The position numbers and the translations under genes are program-made. A model generated the notes under the pieces. The model saw only the letters and a list, made by a program, of their open reading frames with translations, had not been told where the DNA came from and searched no databases. A stretch of 64,000 nt of DNA from PALSA-1353 sp050012375 (GTDB lineage Bacteria; Planctomycetota; Phycisphaerae; Tepidisphaerales; Tepidisphaeraceae): assembly GCA_050012375.1 (NCBI GenBank), contig JBEKHH010000020.1, forward strand, positions 11,166-75,165, given 5' to 3'. How positions within the stretch are numbered: position 1 is the first letter of the stretch; the number at the start of each line of letters is the position of its first letter. Shown piece by piece: positions 52,756 to 60,634 of the stretch.

Positions 52756-53148
52756 CTACCCGCCGCGCGCCGGTCGGGATCGCTTCAGCGCAAGAAGTGC
52801 GACTTGTTCGATCGGCATATTGGCGATGTCCACCGGCGAAGCCGAAGCAGGAGGAGCAGCGGCATTCTCCGCGTGCGGCGATCCGGCCGGCGGCGTCCAG
52901 CCGAGAATCTTCGCGTGAGCCGGCGCATGCACCTTCATGTCCTCCATGTATTGTCTCCGTAAGCTATATTCAGCGGCGGCGAGGGCATCCTGATCCGCCG
53001 TTACCGGCATGGCCAACTGATAAGCCTTGGGCAAGTCGCTCATCTTCGTTCCGACGTAGGTCGCCCGTGCCGCCGCCGCGTTTATGCCAGCCACGCGCCG
53101 CGAGACCATTGCTTCAATGTCCTGCATGTTCATCCTTGGCTCTGCCAT
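52756..53148 (-). CDS. Prophage protein of unknown function (130 aa)
   Basis: The start is taken at ATG 53148 (MAEPRMNMQDIEAMVSRRVA); the frame extends further but without an RBS. The N-terminal part is helical, the middle is Ala/Pro rich, and the end is MPIEQVALLALKRSRPARGG, shared with the next gene. Possibly a tail-assembly or virion accessory gene given the tape-measure remnant upstream. Confidence 0.6.
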   Translation of the reverse strand: MAEPRMNMQDIEAMVSRRVAGINAAAARATYVGTKMSDLPKAYQLAMPVTADQDALAAAEYSLRRQYMEDMKVHAPAHAKILGWTPPAGSPHAENAAAPPASASPVDIANMPIEQVALLALKRSRPARGG

Positions 53149-53224
53149 CTTGTCTCCCGGCCCTGCGGCCGTGTTCGGGGTCAATCGGTTCGCGCCCCTT
53201 AAAACCACTTAGGCCATCGCGTCA

Positions 53225-53734
53225 TTACGTCCCGCCGGCCGTGGTCGGGGGAACGTAGGGATTGCCGGGGCCAAAAGGACGCGGGCCAGTCTCCGGTTTC
53301 GCCAATCCGAAAAGCTCCCAATTCGCGCGCTCCAGGTTTGTCAGCATCGGAATCGCCCGGCGCGCTGCATGGTAAAGCCGTTCCTGCTCATTCATGCTCA
53401 GGAGCTTCGCCTCCAGCTTGGCGCGAAGGCTCTTGACGTGCGCCTCGACTTGAGCCGCGAATTCCGCATGGGCGGCGCGCGCCTCGCGGGACGCCGTCTC
53501 TCGCTGCGGTTCGGCGTCCACCAGCGATTTGAGTTTCTGCCGGCTGTCGAGCGCCAGAAGATCGGCTTCCACATCGGCAGTCGTTTTGCCCAGTTCGGCC
53601 ATCAGCGATTGAATTTCGGCGCGATCAGCCTCCGATGCCGAGTCGCCGCGTAGAAGCAAATCGCGATAGCGATCAACGGCACGTCGCCGCGCCGCCGCTT
53701 CGTCTTGCTTGAGCGATTTCAAAAGATCAAACAT
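53225..53734 (-). CDS. Coiled-coil prophage protein (169 aa)
   Basis: Start ATG 53734 (MFDLLKSLKQDEAAARRRAV) rather than the extended frame to 53806. Residues about 10-130 are charged and helical (coiled coil), followed by a Pro/Gly-rich end (GPRPFGPGNPYVPPTTAGGT). It lies just behind the tape-measure remnant. No family recognised. Confidence 0.6.
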   Translation of the reverse strand: MFDLLKSLKQDEAAARRRAVDRYRDLLLRGDSASEADRAEIQSLMAELGKTTADVEADLLALDSRQKLKSLVDAEPQRETASREARAAHAEFAAQVEAHVKSLRAKLEAKLLSMNEQERLYHAARRAIPMLTNLERANWELFGLAKPETGPRPFGPGNPYVPPTTAGGT

Positions 53735-53809
53735 TGTCCGGTTCCTTTCGTGTCGCCAGGTTCCGTCCCGGCCGCCGCCCGCCGATCGGCGGGAGAATTT
53801 CGTCACTGC

Positions 53810-55183
53810 TCAGTGGCCGCCCATCGAGGCCGCGGCGTTGGCGTTCGCCTGTGCTTTTTCCACCTCTCGTCTAGCGGCCCGGCCCACATCGTCTGGACTG
53901 GCGTTGGGCGGAAGATGAATGACGATTGTGTTGTTGACCGTCCCTTGGTTGCGCCATTGGGCGTCGATTTCCTTTTGTCGCGTATCGAAATCGGCATTCC
54001 AATCGACGCCATCAGGGCCAGGCGTCGGCCTTCGCTTGGGCGGCGGCGGAGGTTTAGAGGCGTCATTCTCCTCCATACGCTGCGCAAGTGCGCTGTCCAG
54101 CCAAGGCGTCTGGCTTCCATGGAATTCTTGGCTCGGGTGCTTTTGGAGTTGGGGAAGAAGGCCCATCAGTTTGGTGATCTCATCCACGAATCCCTTGGCG
54201 TTATCCCACATCGATTTGAGGTCCGCTGCTGCCGCCGGAAGATCGGCAACCATTTGCGATATGAGCTTACTTGCCTCCGCCCCCAGAACCGGAAGCTCGG
54301 CGATCATTTTTGCGGTGAATTCCTTCGTCTCGCCGAAAAATGCCTTGCCCTCCGGGCCTTCGAGCTTGGTCCAGATTTCGTTCACCACGGATTGAACCGT
54401 CTGCGAGACCTTGACCATATCCTTTTCGATCTCGTCTATGTGGCTCGCAAGGAACTCCAACACGGGCTTCGAGGCGGCCTTCTCGATCCCGGCCATCATC
54501 TCATCGAACTCAGTGGTCAGCCGCTTCCATGCGAGTCCGGCCTTGCCCTCCTGTTCGGTCGTGACATCCCCAAGCTGCTTTTGAATATCGAACAGGTGTT
54601 TGAGTTCGTCGCCCGTGAGCTTCAGCAGCGGGGCAAGCTCGTTGCTCCCCCGGCCCATTACCTTCCAGGCGTCCTCGATGTTGTGGGCGGAATCGGGAAG
54701 GTTGTCTAGCCGCTCTTTTACCGTGGTGAAAAGCCCCGCCACGTCGCCAAGGTGGTCTTTCAGATACCGGGTTGAAATGCCGAGTTTTGCAAAAGCCTCT
54801 CGCGCCGGCTTCGATCCATCGACGGCCTCCGCCGCGTTGCGTTGAAATAGCTTCAGGCCCATCGCGAGCTGCTCGGCAGATACGTTTACCGTGCTGGCGG
54901 CCGCCGTCCACTTGCTCAGCCATTCGATGTTCGTCCCGAGCTTCTCGCTCATCAGCGCCAGGTCCATCGCATCCTTGGCGGTGTCTGTGAAACTTTGGGT
55001 CAGTGCGGAGACGATCGCCTTGCCCGCCTTCTCCGCGGCATCGGCCGCCCCCAGCAAGGGATTAGAGATGAAGGTGGCGATGGTCTCGCCGAAGACCTTG
55101 GAGATTCCCTCAGCACCGAGGATGCTCTGAGTGAATCCGCCCGTGTCCAGGTCGAGATGCCCGAGGATGAGGACCGCGCAGAA
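53810..55183 (-). pseudogene. Tail tape-measure protein, N-terminally deleted
   Basis: The open frame (458 codons) has no proper start; it runs into the transposase gene in another frame. It contains LSEKLGTNIEWLSKWTAAAS and LGDVAGLFTTVKERLDNLPDS, typical of tape-measure regions in transposable phages, then a hydrophobic helix-rich part and a Pro-rich linker (KPPPPPKRRPTPGPDG). The lost N-terminus and the fused transposase indicate a large internal deletion. Confidence 0.65.
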
Positions 55184-56654
55184 TCACGTCGATTGCATTC
55201 TCATCAAGGTTGCGTGTCACCGTGCCGGCCCAACGGGAGTAGGCTTCGGACGGGCTGAGCTTCACTCCATGCTCCGCCAAATCTTCGATGCCGTGTTCGG
55301 CGCTGTTGTAGGCCCGGATGAAATCGCCCAATCGCCGCGCCACTTCATCAAATGAGGGGATCGCACGGCCATCGGCAAGAATCTTGTTCAGGCCCTCCGG
55401 TTTGGTTTCCGAGCTATAGCCGGTGTAGGTTGCAAAGTGCCGGGAGAATTCGCCGAACCTGCCGAAGAACCGCTCCTGGCGTGATTTGGAGTTCGGCGAT
55501 CGCTTGTTGGCCAAATGAAGGACGATGCCTAGAAGCCCGTACTTCCCGGCGATTTGTTTGTCGTCAATGCCGCGCGACTTCGCCGCCAGGCGCTGGGCGT
55601 TTGTCTGGCCGGTCATCGCCTCGCTTCGGTAGTCCCTACCGTTGTCGCAAAGAATTTCGCGCGGGCCGCCCTTGTTGCTCGGGTCTTTAATCGCCATCCG
55701 CAAGGCGCTGATGATCGTGTCCGTGCAGGGATTTTCCGAGAGGGCAAAGCCCGTGATCTTCCGCGTCCGCCAATCCATGAAGGTTGTCAGCCATGGCCGA
55801 ATCACGCGGCCTTTGTATCTGCAAAAGAGGTCCAGATTTTTGTGGTCGGTGACGTATCTCTCGCCGGCTCCCCATGCTTCGCTGTGCTGTCGAATATACG
55901 GCGATTGCGTCTTGGCCCAGCGGGCATGATCGCGGTTGAACAATTGAACGTCCGGCGGGATATGTGAATCGACTTCTCTTTGGCGGGGGCATCGCTTCGG
56001 CCATGCCCAGTCGTTTTCCTTCGCAAGTCCGCGCACGAGCTTGTAAACGTGCGCGATGGTCGGTTGCCGCGGATCGCAGTACAAACTGCGAAACGCCTGC
56101 CATGCCGCCGGGTCGCCCTGGCTTCGGCGGTCGCCCCCACGCCGGTCGATGAGCTTCGCCAAATCGGATTCGCTGAGCTTCGCTAGATCGGATTCGACCG
56201 GGAACTTTTGATCCCAACGCCGGAGCGTGCGCACGGCGATGCTGAAATCGGCGAACGATTCCCGCGCCCACGCCACAACCGCCGCGGCCCATTGGGCCTT
56301 CGAATAATTGCGCAGCGATTTATCGTGGTGAATGCGGCGGTATCTGGCAACGCATTGCATCCTCAGCCCCAGCATGACCCGTTGGTTTTCGCTGAGTTTG
56401 CTGATGTCGGGCGTTTTGTTCGCGGGCGCGATCGGCTCGCCCTGGACCGGGGTGAGGCAGCTTCGATGGATGAACCATTTGGGTGGCCCGCCGGCACATA
56501 GGCGCAACTCAGCGCGTCCCTCGGGGCAGAATTTTTCCTTGCACAGCCGGCTCAAATGGTCCGCGCTTCTGCCGTCAGTCTCCGCCGCCGCGGCCAGCGG
56601 CAACCATTCAGCCGCTTGGCTCTGCGGGGCGAAGCTGGAAAGTGCGAGGCTCAT
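55110..56654 (-). CDS. Mu-type DDE transposase, C-terminally truncated
   Basis: 514 residues. A cysteine-rich N-terminus (CKEKFCPEGRAELRLC) precedes HTH regions and an rve catalytic core. The DDE triad lies in YVTDHKNLDLFCRYKG (Asp), EILCDNGRDYR (Asp) and KSRQERFFGRF (Glu). After about residue 485 (NLDENAIDVILRG) the family continues with a beta-barrel domain, but here the frame enters tape-measure DNA in a wrong frame and ends soon. ATG 56654 overlaps the upstream stop by one base. Likely inactive or altered. Confidence 0.85.
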   Translation of the reverse strand: MSLALSSFAPQSQAAEWLPLAAAAETDGRSADHLSRLCKEKFCPEGRAELRLCAGGPPKWFIHRSCLTPVQGEPIAPANKTPDISKLSENQRVMLGLRMQCVARYRRIHHDKSLRNYSKAQWAAAVVAWARESFADFSIAVRTLRRWDQKFPVESDLAKLSESDLAKLIDRRGGDRRSQGDPAAWQAFRSLYCDPRQPTIAHVYKLVRGLAKENDWAWPKRCPRQREVDSHIPPDVQLFNRDHARWAKTQSPYIRQHSEAWGAGERYVTDHKNLDLFCRYKGRVIRPWLTTFMDWRTRKITGFALSENPCTDTIISALRMAIKDPSNKGGPREILCDNGRDYRSEAMTGQTNAQRLAAKSRGIDDKQIAGKYGLLGIVLHLANKRSPNSKSRQERFFGRFGEFSRHFATYTGYSSETKPEGLNKILADGRAIPSFDEVARRLGDFIRAYNSAEHGIEDLAEHGVKLSPSEAYSRWAGTVTRNLDENAIDVILRGPHPRASRPGHGRIHSEHPRC

Positions 56655-57037
56655 TATTTAACCGGCGTCTCGACCTTGGGGGGAGATTGCGCCACGAACT
56701 TCAAGGCGGCGGCCAGCCAGGGCCGGAGCGAAAAGAAACACGTTCCGAGTTCCGCGATCGTCGTCCGACCACGAATCTCAGCTATCGCTCCGCCGTCAAC
56801 GAGTGAGGCCAGAAACAGTTTGAATTCATGTTCAGAATCCCAAGCCAGACAGGCGTTTTCGACGCACGCCAGGTTGCAGGTCCGTAATAACTCTACGCCC
56901 GACAGGAACGGAACCTTGCTGCTGGGGGGAGCCAAGCGAAACAGAATAGAGACACAGACCGTCCGGCGGAATTCGTCGAGATGGTCAAGCCGCAAATTCG
57001 GCGGAAGGGAATCGGGATTTAACGGCTCAGTCGGCAT
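56654..57037 (-). CDS. Prophage early-region protein (127 aa)
   Basis: Starts MPTEPLNPDSLPPNLRL at 57037. It has a helical centre with three cysteines (LLRTCNLACVENACLAW). It stands directly before the transposase, where Mu-like phages carry small early genes and the B ATPase; it is not the ATPase. Function unknown. Confidence 0.6.
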   Translation of the reverse strand: MPTEPLNPDSLPPNLRLDHLDEFRRTVCVSILFRLAPPSSKVPFLSGVELLRTCNLACVENACLAWDSEHEFKLFLASLVDGGAIAEIRGRTTIAELGTCFFSLRPWLAAALKFVAQSPPKVETPVK

Positions 57038-57045
57038 GTGTCCCT

Positions 57046-57348
57046 TTATGCGGCCGGAGTCTCCGGAGGAGTGAGGGTCAACCAAAGCTCGGTAGGGCCG
57101 CCGAGCCGCGACTTAGGGTGTCGGAAGATCAGGCCGGCCGAAATGAGTGAATCGATTGTTGCCAGGAATTCCGCTTGGGAAGTGAAGCGAGCAGCCTGCA
57201 AAAAATGCTGGCATTCGAGGAAAAGTTTCATGCCGTTGATCGGATTGCACTGCCGCTTCCAATCGCCCATAAGCTGCACAATCATATCGCCCAGCTTTTG
57301 CCGGCGTTGCGCCGCTTCGTCCACGATCCTTTGCACGGTTCCTTCCAT
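57046..57348 (-). CDS. Prophage early-region protein (100 aa)
   Basis: Helical, with a winged-helix-like C-terminal half (AEFLATIDSLISAGLIFRHPKS). It overlaps the upstream zinc-finger gene by 67 nt and is followed after 8 nt by the next gene. No known family. Confidence 0.55.
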   Translation of the reverse strand: MEGTVQRIVDEAAQRRQKLGDMIVQLMGDWKRQCNPINGMKLFLECQHFLQAARFTSQAEFLATIDSLISAGLIFRHPKSRLGGPTELWLTLTPPETPAA

Positions 57349-58022
57349 AGAATTCTTTCCTTTCGAAAATCCCGGCGGCTCCGTAGCCGCCGGGCGCTCG
57401 ATTCGGCCCCAATCAACTCGAAGCCGATCCGTTCATTATTTTCGACTCGATGTCGGTTTCTCGCGATGATCCGATGCCCGGCAGGGCAATGAAGGTTGCC
57501 CCGCGCGGCAAGCTGCTTCGCCATGCCGCGATCCAAGGCACAGATAGCGCCGCAACGGGCGCATTCTAATAGCCGAAGCTGATTTGCTGTTTTTTGGCCC
57601 GATGGGGAATCCGAACCAGAATCCGCCGTCGCCTGGCCGCAGGCTTCCGGGCATGGTTCCCGATGGAATGGACACACCGTTTCGCCCGTGAAAACAGGGC
57701 TAGATTCGCTTCGCTCCCGCTCGATCCGGGAGGATGCCGCCGGGCAGGGAGGGGCGCAAATGTCGGCCTCATCCCCTTCGCCATTGCCCGGAGAGATTGA
57801 ACCGATGATTGTGAAAAGGGTGTGCTTCTGCCGGATTTTCTCCGGGCCGATCAGATGCCCCGCTGGGCAGAACAGTTTGCCGAATCCATGCGACCGATCA
57901 ACCAAAATGCAACCGGGAACTCCGAATGCGATGCCACACTCCGGGCAATTCACTTCGCTGAGCCGGCGAAGGTTGCCGACGTTGCCGGCCGGAGATTCTA
58001 CGATTGCGGTTTGATCACACAT
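57282..58022 (-). CDS. Protein with two zinc-ribbon-like modules
   Basis: 246 residues with two copies of a C-x2-C ... LxCPAGHxI module: CPECGIAFGVPGCI...LFCPAGHLI near the N-terminus and CARCGAICALDRGMA...HCPAGHRI near residue 170, separated by a Ser/Glu-rich linker. The modules are probably duplicated DNA- or protein-binding zinc folds. The last 35 residues overlap the next gene, so its end may be shorter in reality. Confidence 0.55.
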   Translation of the reverse strand: MCDQTAIVESPAGNVGNLRRLSEVNCPECGIAFGVPGCILVDRSHGFGKLFCPAGHLIGPEKIRQKHTLFTIIGSISPGNGEGDEADICAPPCPAASSRIERERSESSPVFTGETVCPFHREPCPEACGQATADSGSDSPSGQKTANQLRLLECARCGAICALDRGMAKQLAARGNLHCPAGHRIIARNRHRVENNERIGFELIGAESSARRLRSRRDFRKERILWKEPCKGSWTKRRNAGKSWAI

Positions 58023-58037
58023 CAGTAAATCCTTTGT

Positions 58038-58388
58038 TCACGCAACTGCAACCTCCCGCGCCGGCGCTTTCAAAATTCTTCTCTTGCTCCCCAGGCGATC
58101 CACATCGCGTGGAGGCTCAATCACCGGGGCGTCTGCCGGCGCGATTGAAACGTAACTGCAAAAGAGGGTCATTCGGTCGGTTTTAAGCGCGGCGATCAAC
58201 CCAACGTCGAAACCTTTTTGCATCGCATCGGGCGGAGTTTCCAGTTGCTTCCACTGGTAGAGCGCCGCATAGCTGCACCCGATGGCGGTGCTGAGGTCAG
58301 CGATTCTTTTGAAGCCTAAGAAGGCCCAACGTTCGATGATCCATTCTCCCCAGCGGCTGTGCGTTCCTGATGGCATACGGACCGGCAT
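58038..58388 (-). CDS. HTH regulator, leftward member of a divergent paralogous pair
   Basis: 116 residues from ATG 58388 with RBS GGGGGAGGG; an upstream TTG at 58415 is less likely. The HTH KRIADLSTAIGCSYAALYQWK and the following PPDAMQKGFDVGLIAALKTDR match the divergent protein at 58539 closely. It probably controls early genes as a repressor of the CI/Cro or Mu c/Ner kind. Confidence 0.75.
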   Translation of the reverse strand: MPVRMPSGTHSRWGEWIIERWAFLGFKRIADLSTAIGCSYAALYQWKQLETPPDAMQKGFDVGLIAALKTDRMTLFCSYVSIAPADAPVIEPPRDVDRLGSKRRILKAPAREVAVA

Positions 58389-58538
58389 AATACCCTCCCC
58401 CGAATCGTCTGTCAATGAAAGAACAATGAAATTTCAAAGTACAAACAAATAGCAACATACAGACACGACGGCCAAAATCGACAGGTTGATCCGCATCTGG
58501 TAAAAGAAAATCCGAAACGGAATTGGAGACGGGCAAGG
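58389..58538. promoter_or_regulatory. Divergent control region of the HTH pair
   Basis: The 150 nt hold a perfect palindrome TGAAATTTCA (58427-58436) and two direct CAATGAAA copies (58413, 58424). These are candidate operators for the paralogous regulators on both sides. No strong -35/-10 pair stood out. Confidence 0.5.
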
Positions 58539-59054
58539 ATGGCTGATCGCTCTGGCGAGAAAAAGATCGAGCGGCTTCTTCGGGAGAGCGTGCCCGAGCT
58601 TCATTGGGGCAATTGGGTGAAGGCGCGGAGTCTGCGCGTGGGGTATCGGCGTCAAAAGGATTTGGCGGCCTCAATCGGATGTGAATACACCGTGCTTTAT
58701 AAGTGGAAGAAAATGACGCGCCCGCCTACCCGAATGCAAAAGGGATTTGACGTGACGCTCGCCTCCGCGCTGAAGACTGACCGCGAAATGCTATTCAACG
58801 GCTGGCTTTATAAGAATCCCGAGGACGCGCCTATCGTCGAAAGTCTCCCGGCAAATGAGCCGTCGCCTTCGCGCGACGAGGAGATCGCACGCCTCATTTT
58901 GACGCTCCGCGATTGTCCGAGGGAGGATTACCTTCGCCATCGCGACGCCATCAAAGCAACGCAAGAGCGAATGGGCCGGCTGGTCGATCAGCGGATGAAG
59001 TCCGCCGATGCTCGCCGGGAAAAGTCCAGGTCAAAACCACCGCAGAAAAAATAG
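58539..59054 (+). CDS. HTH regulator, rightward member of the paralogous pair
   Basis: 171 residues. Residues about 25-100 match the divergent 58038 protein (RQKDLAASIGCEYTVLYKWK, MQKGFDVTLASALKTDREML, EDAPIVES). A C-terminal charged extension of about 70 residues (ARLILTLRDCPREDYLRH...) is not present in the partner and may oligomerise or respond to a signal. Confidence 0.75.
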   Translation: MADRSGEKKIERLLRESVPELHWGNWVKARSLRVGYRRQKDLAASIGCEYTVLYKWKKMTRPPTRMQKGFDVTLASALKTDREMLFNGWLYKNPEDAPIVESLPANEPSPSRDEEIARLILTLRDCPREDYLRHRDAIKATQERMGRLVDQRMKSADARREKSRSKPPQKK

Positions 59055-59182
59055 ATCATGCCGCGCTTGCGGCTCGTGATCCGCGCGGTAAACTTGATCC
59101 CGCTCGATTCGTTCACCACCGGCGGAACTTCCCGCCGATCGCGATCAACCCGGCTGAATCCCTCTTTCGGTGAGGAAACGGC

Positions 59183-60082
59183 ATGGAGGCTTCGGGCAAG
59201 CGCCCCGTCCGGCTTTCCGATTTTGTTTGCGCCGGCGTTTGCGAGCGAATGAGTCACGAAGTCATCGACGGCCCCGAAATTGCCGCCGTCTGGCAAAGGT
59301 ATCTTTCCCGCCGCGATCCATCCGATCTTTCGATTCTGACCGATCATTATCTGCCGTTGATTAAAAAAGCGGCGAGGGGTTCTAGCTTCCGGCGCGGCCG
59401 CGTGCCGATCGATTCGCTTGCCGATGCGTTCGCCGATGGGATGCTGGGGCTGTTGAAGGCGATCCAAAAAACGACCGCCTACGACGCGGAGGAATTCCGC
59501 CGCACGGCCGTCAACAGAATCTTCAACACAATTTGGGACAGCCTGGACGACCGCGGCCATGGCAAGCTGAATCGCGCTCAACTCTCCCGGTTCATCTTTT
59601 TTGTGAGGTGCGATTTGGAGGCCAAGCTGGAGCGCCCGCCGACAATCGACGAAATGAGGGACGGCATTCGTTCCCGCTCCAAAGCGCCTGCGAAGTATCT
59701 GGCGGCGCTGGGCTGGGCCGAAAATGCGATAGAAGGTTTCTCCCAATGGCGACACCTTGCCGATCCGAAAATGCCGGACCCTTCACGTCGGTCATTGAAC
59801 GCGGAGGTAATCCAGCTTGCGTCCAGAGGGTTGCGGGGCCGGGACAAAGCGATCTTCCGTTTGACCCTTCAAGGTCTCAGCAAGGCCGAGATTGGGCGCA
59901 GGCTCAAATGTCACGAGACCAACGTCCACTATCGAATGTGTCGGATGTTCTGGCTCATGCGGAGCGATCCCAAATTGGCGGCCTATCTCGGGGTCGTTCC
60001 CGATCCTGCTCCGCCCGCCAGGCCGCGCGGTCGGAACTGGCCGCATTTCGTTGCCGCGCCGGCCGCACGGCTCTCCGGCTGA
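59183..60082 (+). CDS. Sigma-70-like factor of the prophage
   Basis: 299 residues from ATG 59183 (or MSHEVIDGPEIAAVW at 59249). Region 2-like sequence: LSILTDHYLPLIKKAARG...IDSLADAFADGMLGLLKAIQK; region 4-like: LRGRDKAIFRLTLQGLSKAE-IGRRLKCHETNVHYRM with an HTH. Between them lies a segment ERPPTIDEMRDGIRSRSKAP reminiscent of region 3. It could drive prophage late or early promoters. Confidence 0.7.
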   Translation: MEASGKRPVRLSDFVCAGVCERMSHEVIDGPEIAAVWQRYLSRRDPSDLSILTDHYLPLIKKAARGSSFRRGRVPIDSLADAFADGMLGLLKAIQKTTAYDAEEFRRTAVNRIFNTIWDSLDDRGHGKLNRAQLSRFIFFVRCDLEAKLERPPTIDEMRDGIRSRSKAPAKYLAALGWAENAIEGFSQWRHLADPKMPDPSRRSLNAEVIQLASRGLRGRDKAIFRLTLQGLSKAEIGRRLKCHETNVHYRMCRMFWLMRSDPKLAAYLGVVPDPAPPARPRGRNWPHFVAAPAARLSG

Positions 60083-60314
60083 GAACGCCATTCGACGCCC
60101 ATTCAATCGGCGGTCGAAAACCGATGGTTTTCCTGTCTAAAATCTGACGCATCCGCAGAAACGCGCCCCCGCGATTTGCGAGATTCGCGAAGCAAAAACG
60201 CGATAACAGAGCGCAGACACCGCGCAGACAGCGCAGACACCTACCCGCCCGGCGCTCTCAGAACCGCGATTTCAATGGGCAAGAAAACAACAATACTCCA
60301 AGTCGGCCCGATCG
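60083..60314. other. Non-coding right flank of the prophage
   Basis: No gene is seen. Three GCGCAGACA copies lie in tandem at about 60211-60239. The nature of the repeat is unknown; it may be part of the transposase or host-factor binding region. Confidence 0.45.
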
Positions 60315-60330
60315 TTGGCCATTTTGATCC
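60315..60330 (-). repeat. Putative transposase-binding end site, right (inner)
   Basis: TTGGCCATTTTGATCC, the exact reverse complement of the left end motif. Confidence 0.7.
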
Positions 60331-60410
60331 CTGCCGTTTTTAGGTCTGGAATCGTCCGCACCTCATTACGCCATCTCGCATTATCTCCAAAAAGCTCCCG
60401 ATGGACCGCA

Positions 60411-60426
60411 ATGGCCATCTTGATTT
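60411..60426 (-). repeat. Putative transposase-binding end site, right (outer)
   Basis: ATGGCCATCTTGATTT shares the core ATCAA(A/G)ATGGCCA with the other two sites in the same orientation as 60315. A small frame (60454-60573, 39 residues, hydrophobic) follows but cannot be supported as a gene. Confidence 0.55.
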
Positions 60427-60634
60427 CCCCTTCACGGTAGTCGCACAATGCGGATGAATGCAGCCAACTGTTACATCTTATTGGCGCTCCTGGCGTCAGC
60501 GGCGCTCTCGATCGGTCATATCTCCTTGCAGCAAATGGCGTTGCGATATCATGGCAAAGTTTGCGTACACTAATAATACTCCGAAATGTGTATCAAAACG
60601 TAACTAAGTGTAACCACGCGGCGGATGAGGCGAT

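Larger units (their letters stand above)
51767..60426. mobile_element. Deleted Mu-like transposable prophage (~8.7 kb)
   Basis: Inverted copies of a 16-bp motif lie at the two ends (51767-51782, 60315-60330, with a weaker copy at 60411-60426). Inside are a DDE transposase of the Mu type, a tape-measure remnant, a divergent HTH pair and a sigma-like factor. No capsid, portal, or lysis gene remains. The early (regulatory) end is on the right. Exact outer ends and target duplication were not determined. Confidence 0.75.

Noticed and set aside
58988..59755. 255-codon minus-strand frame
   Set aside because: Opposite the HTH and sigma-like genes; no domain signals.
60454..60573. Hydrophobic 39-residue peptide gene
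   Set aside because: No clear RBS, no family and it sits outside the prophage end; chance frame is likely.
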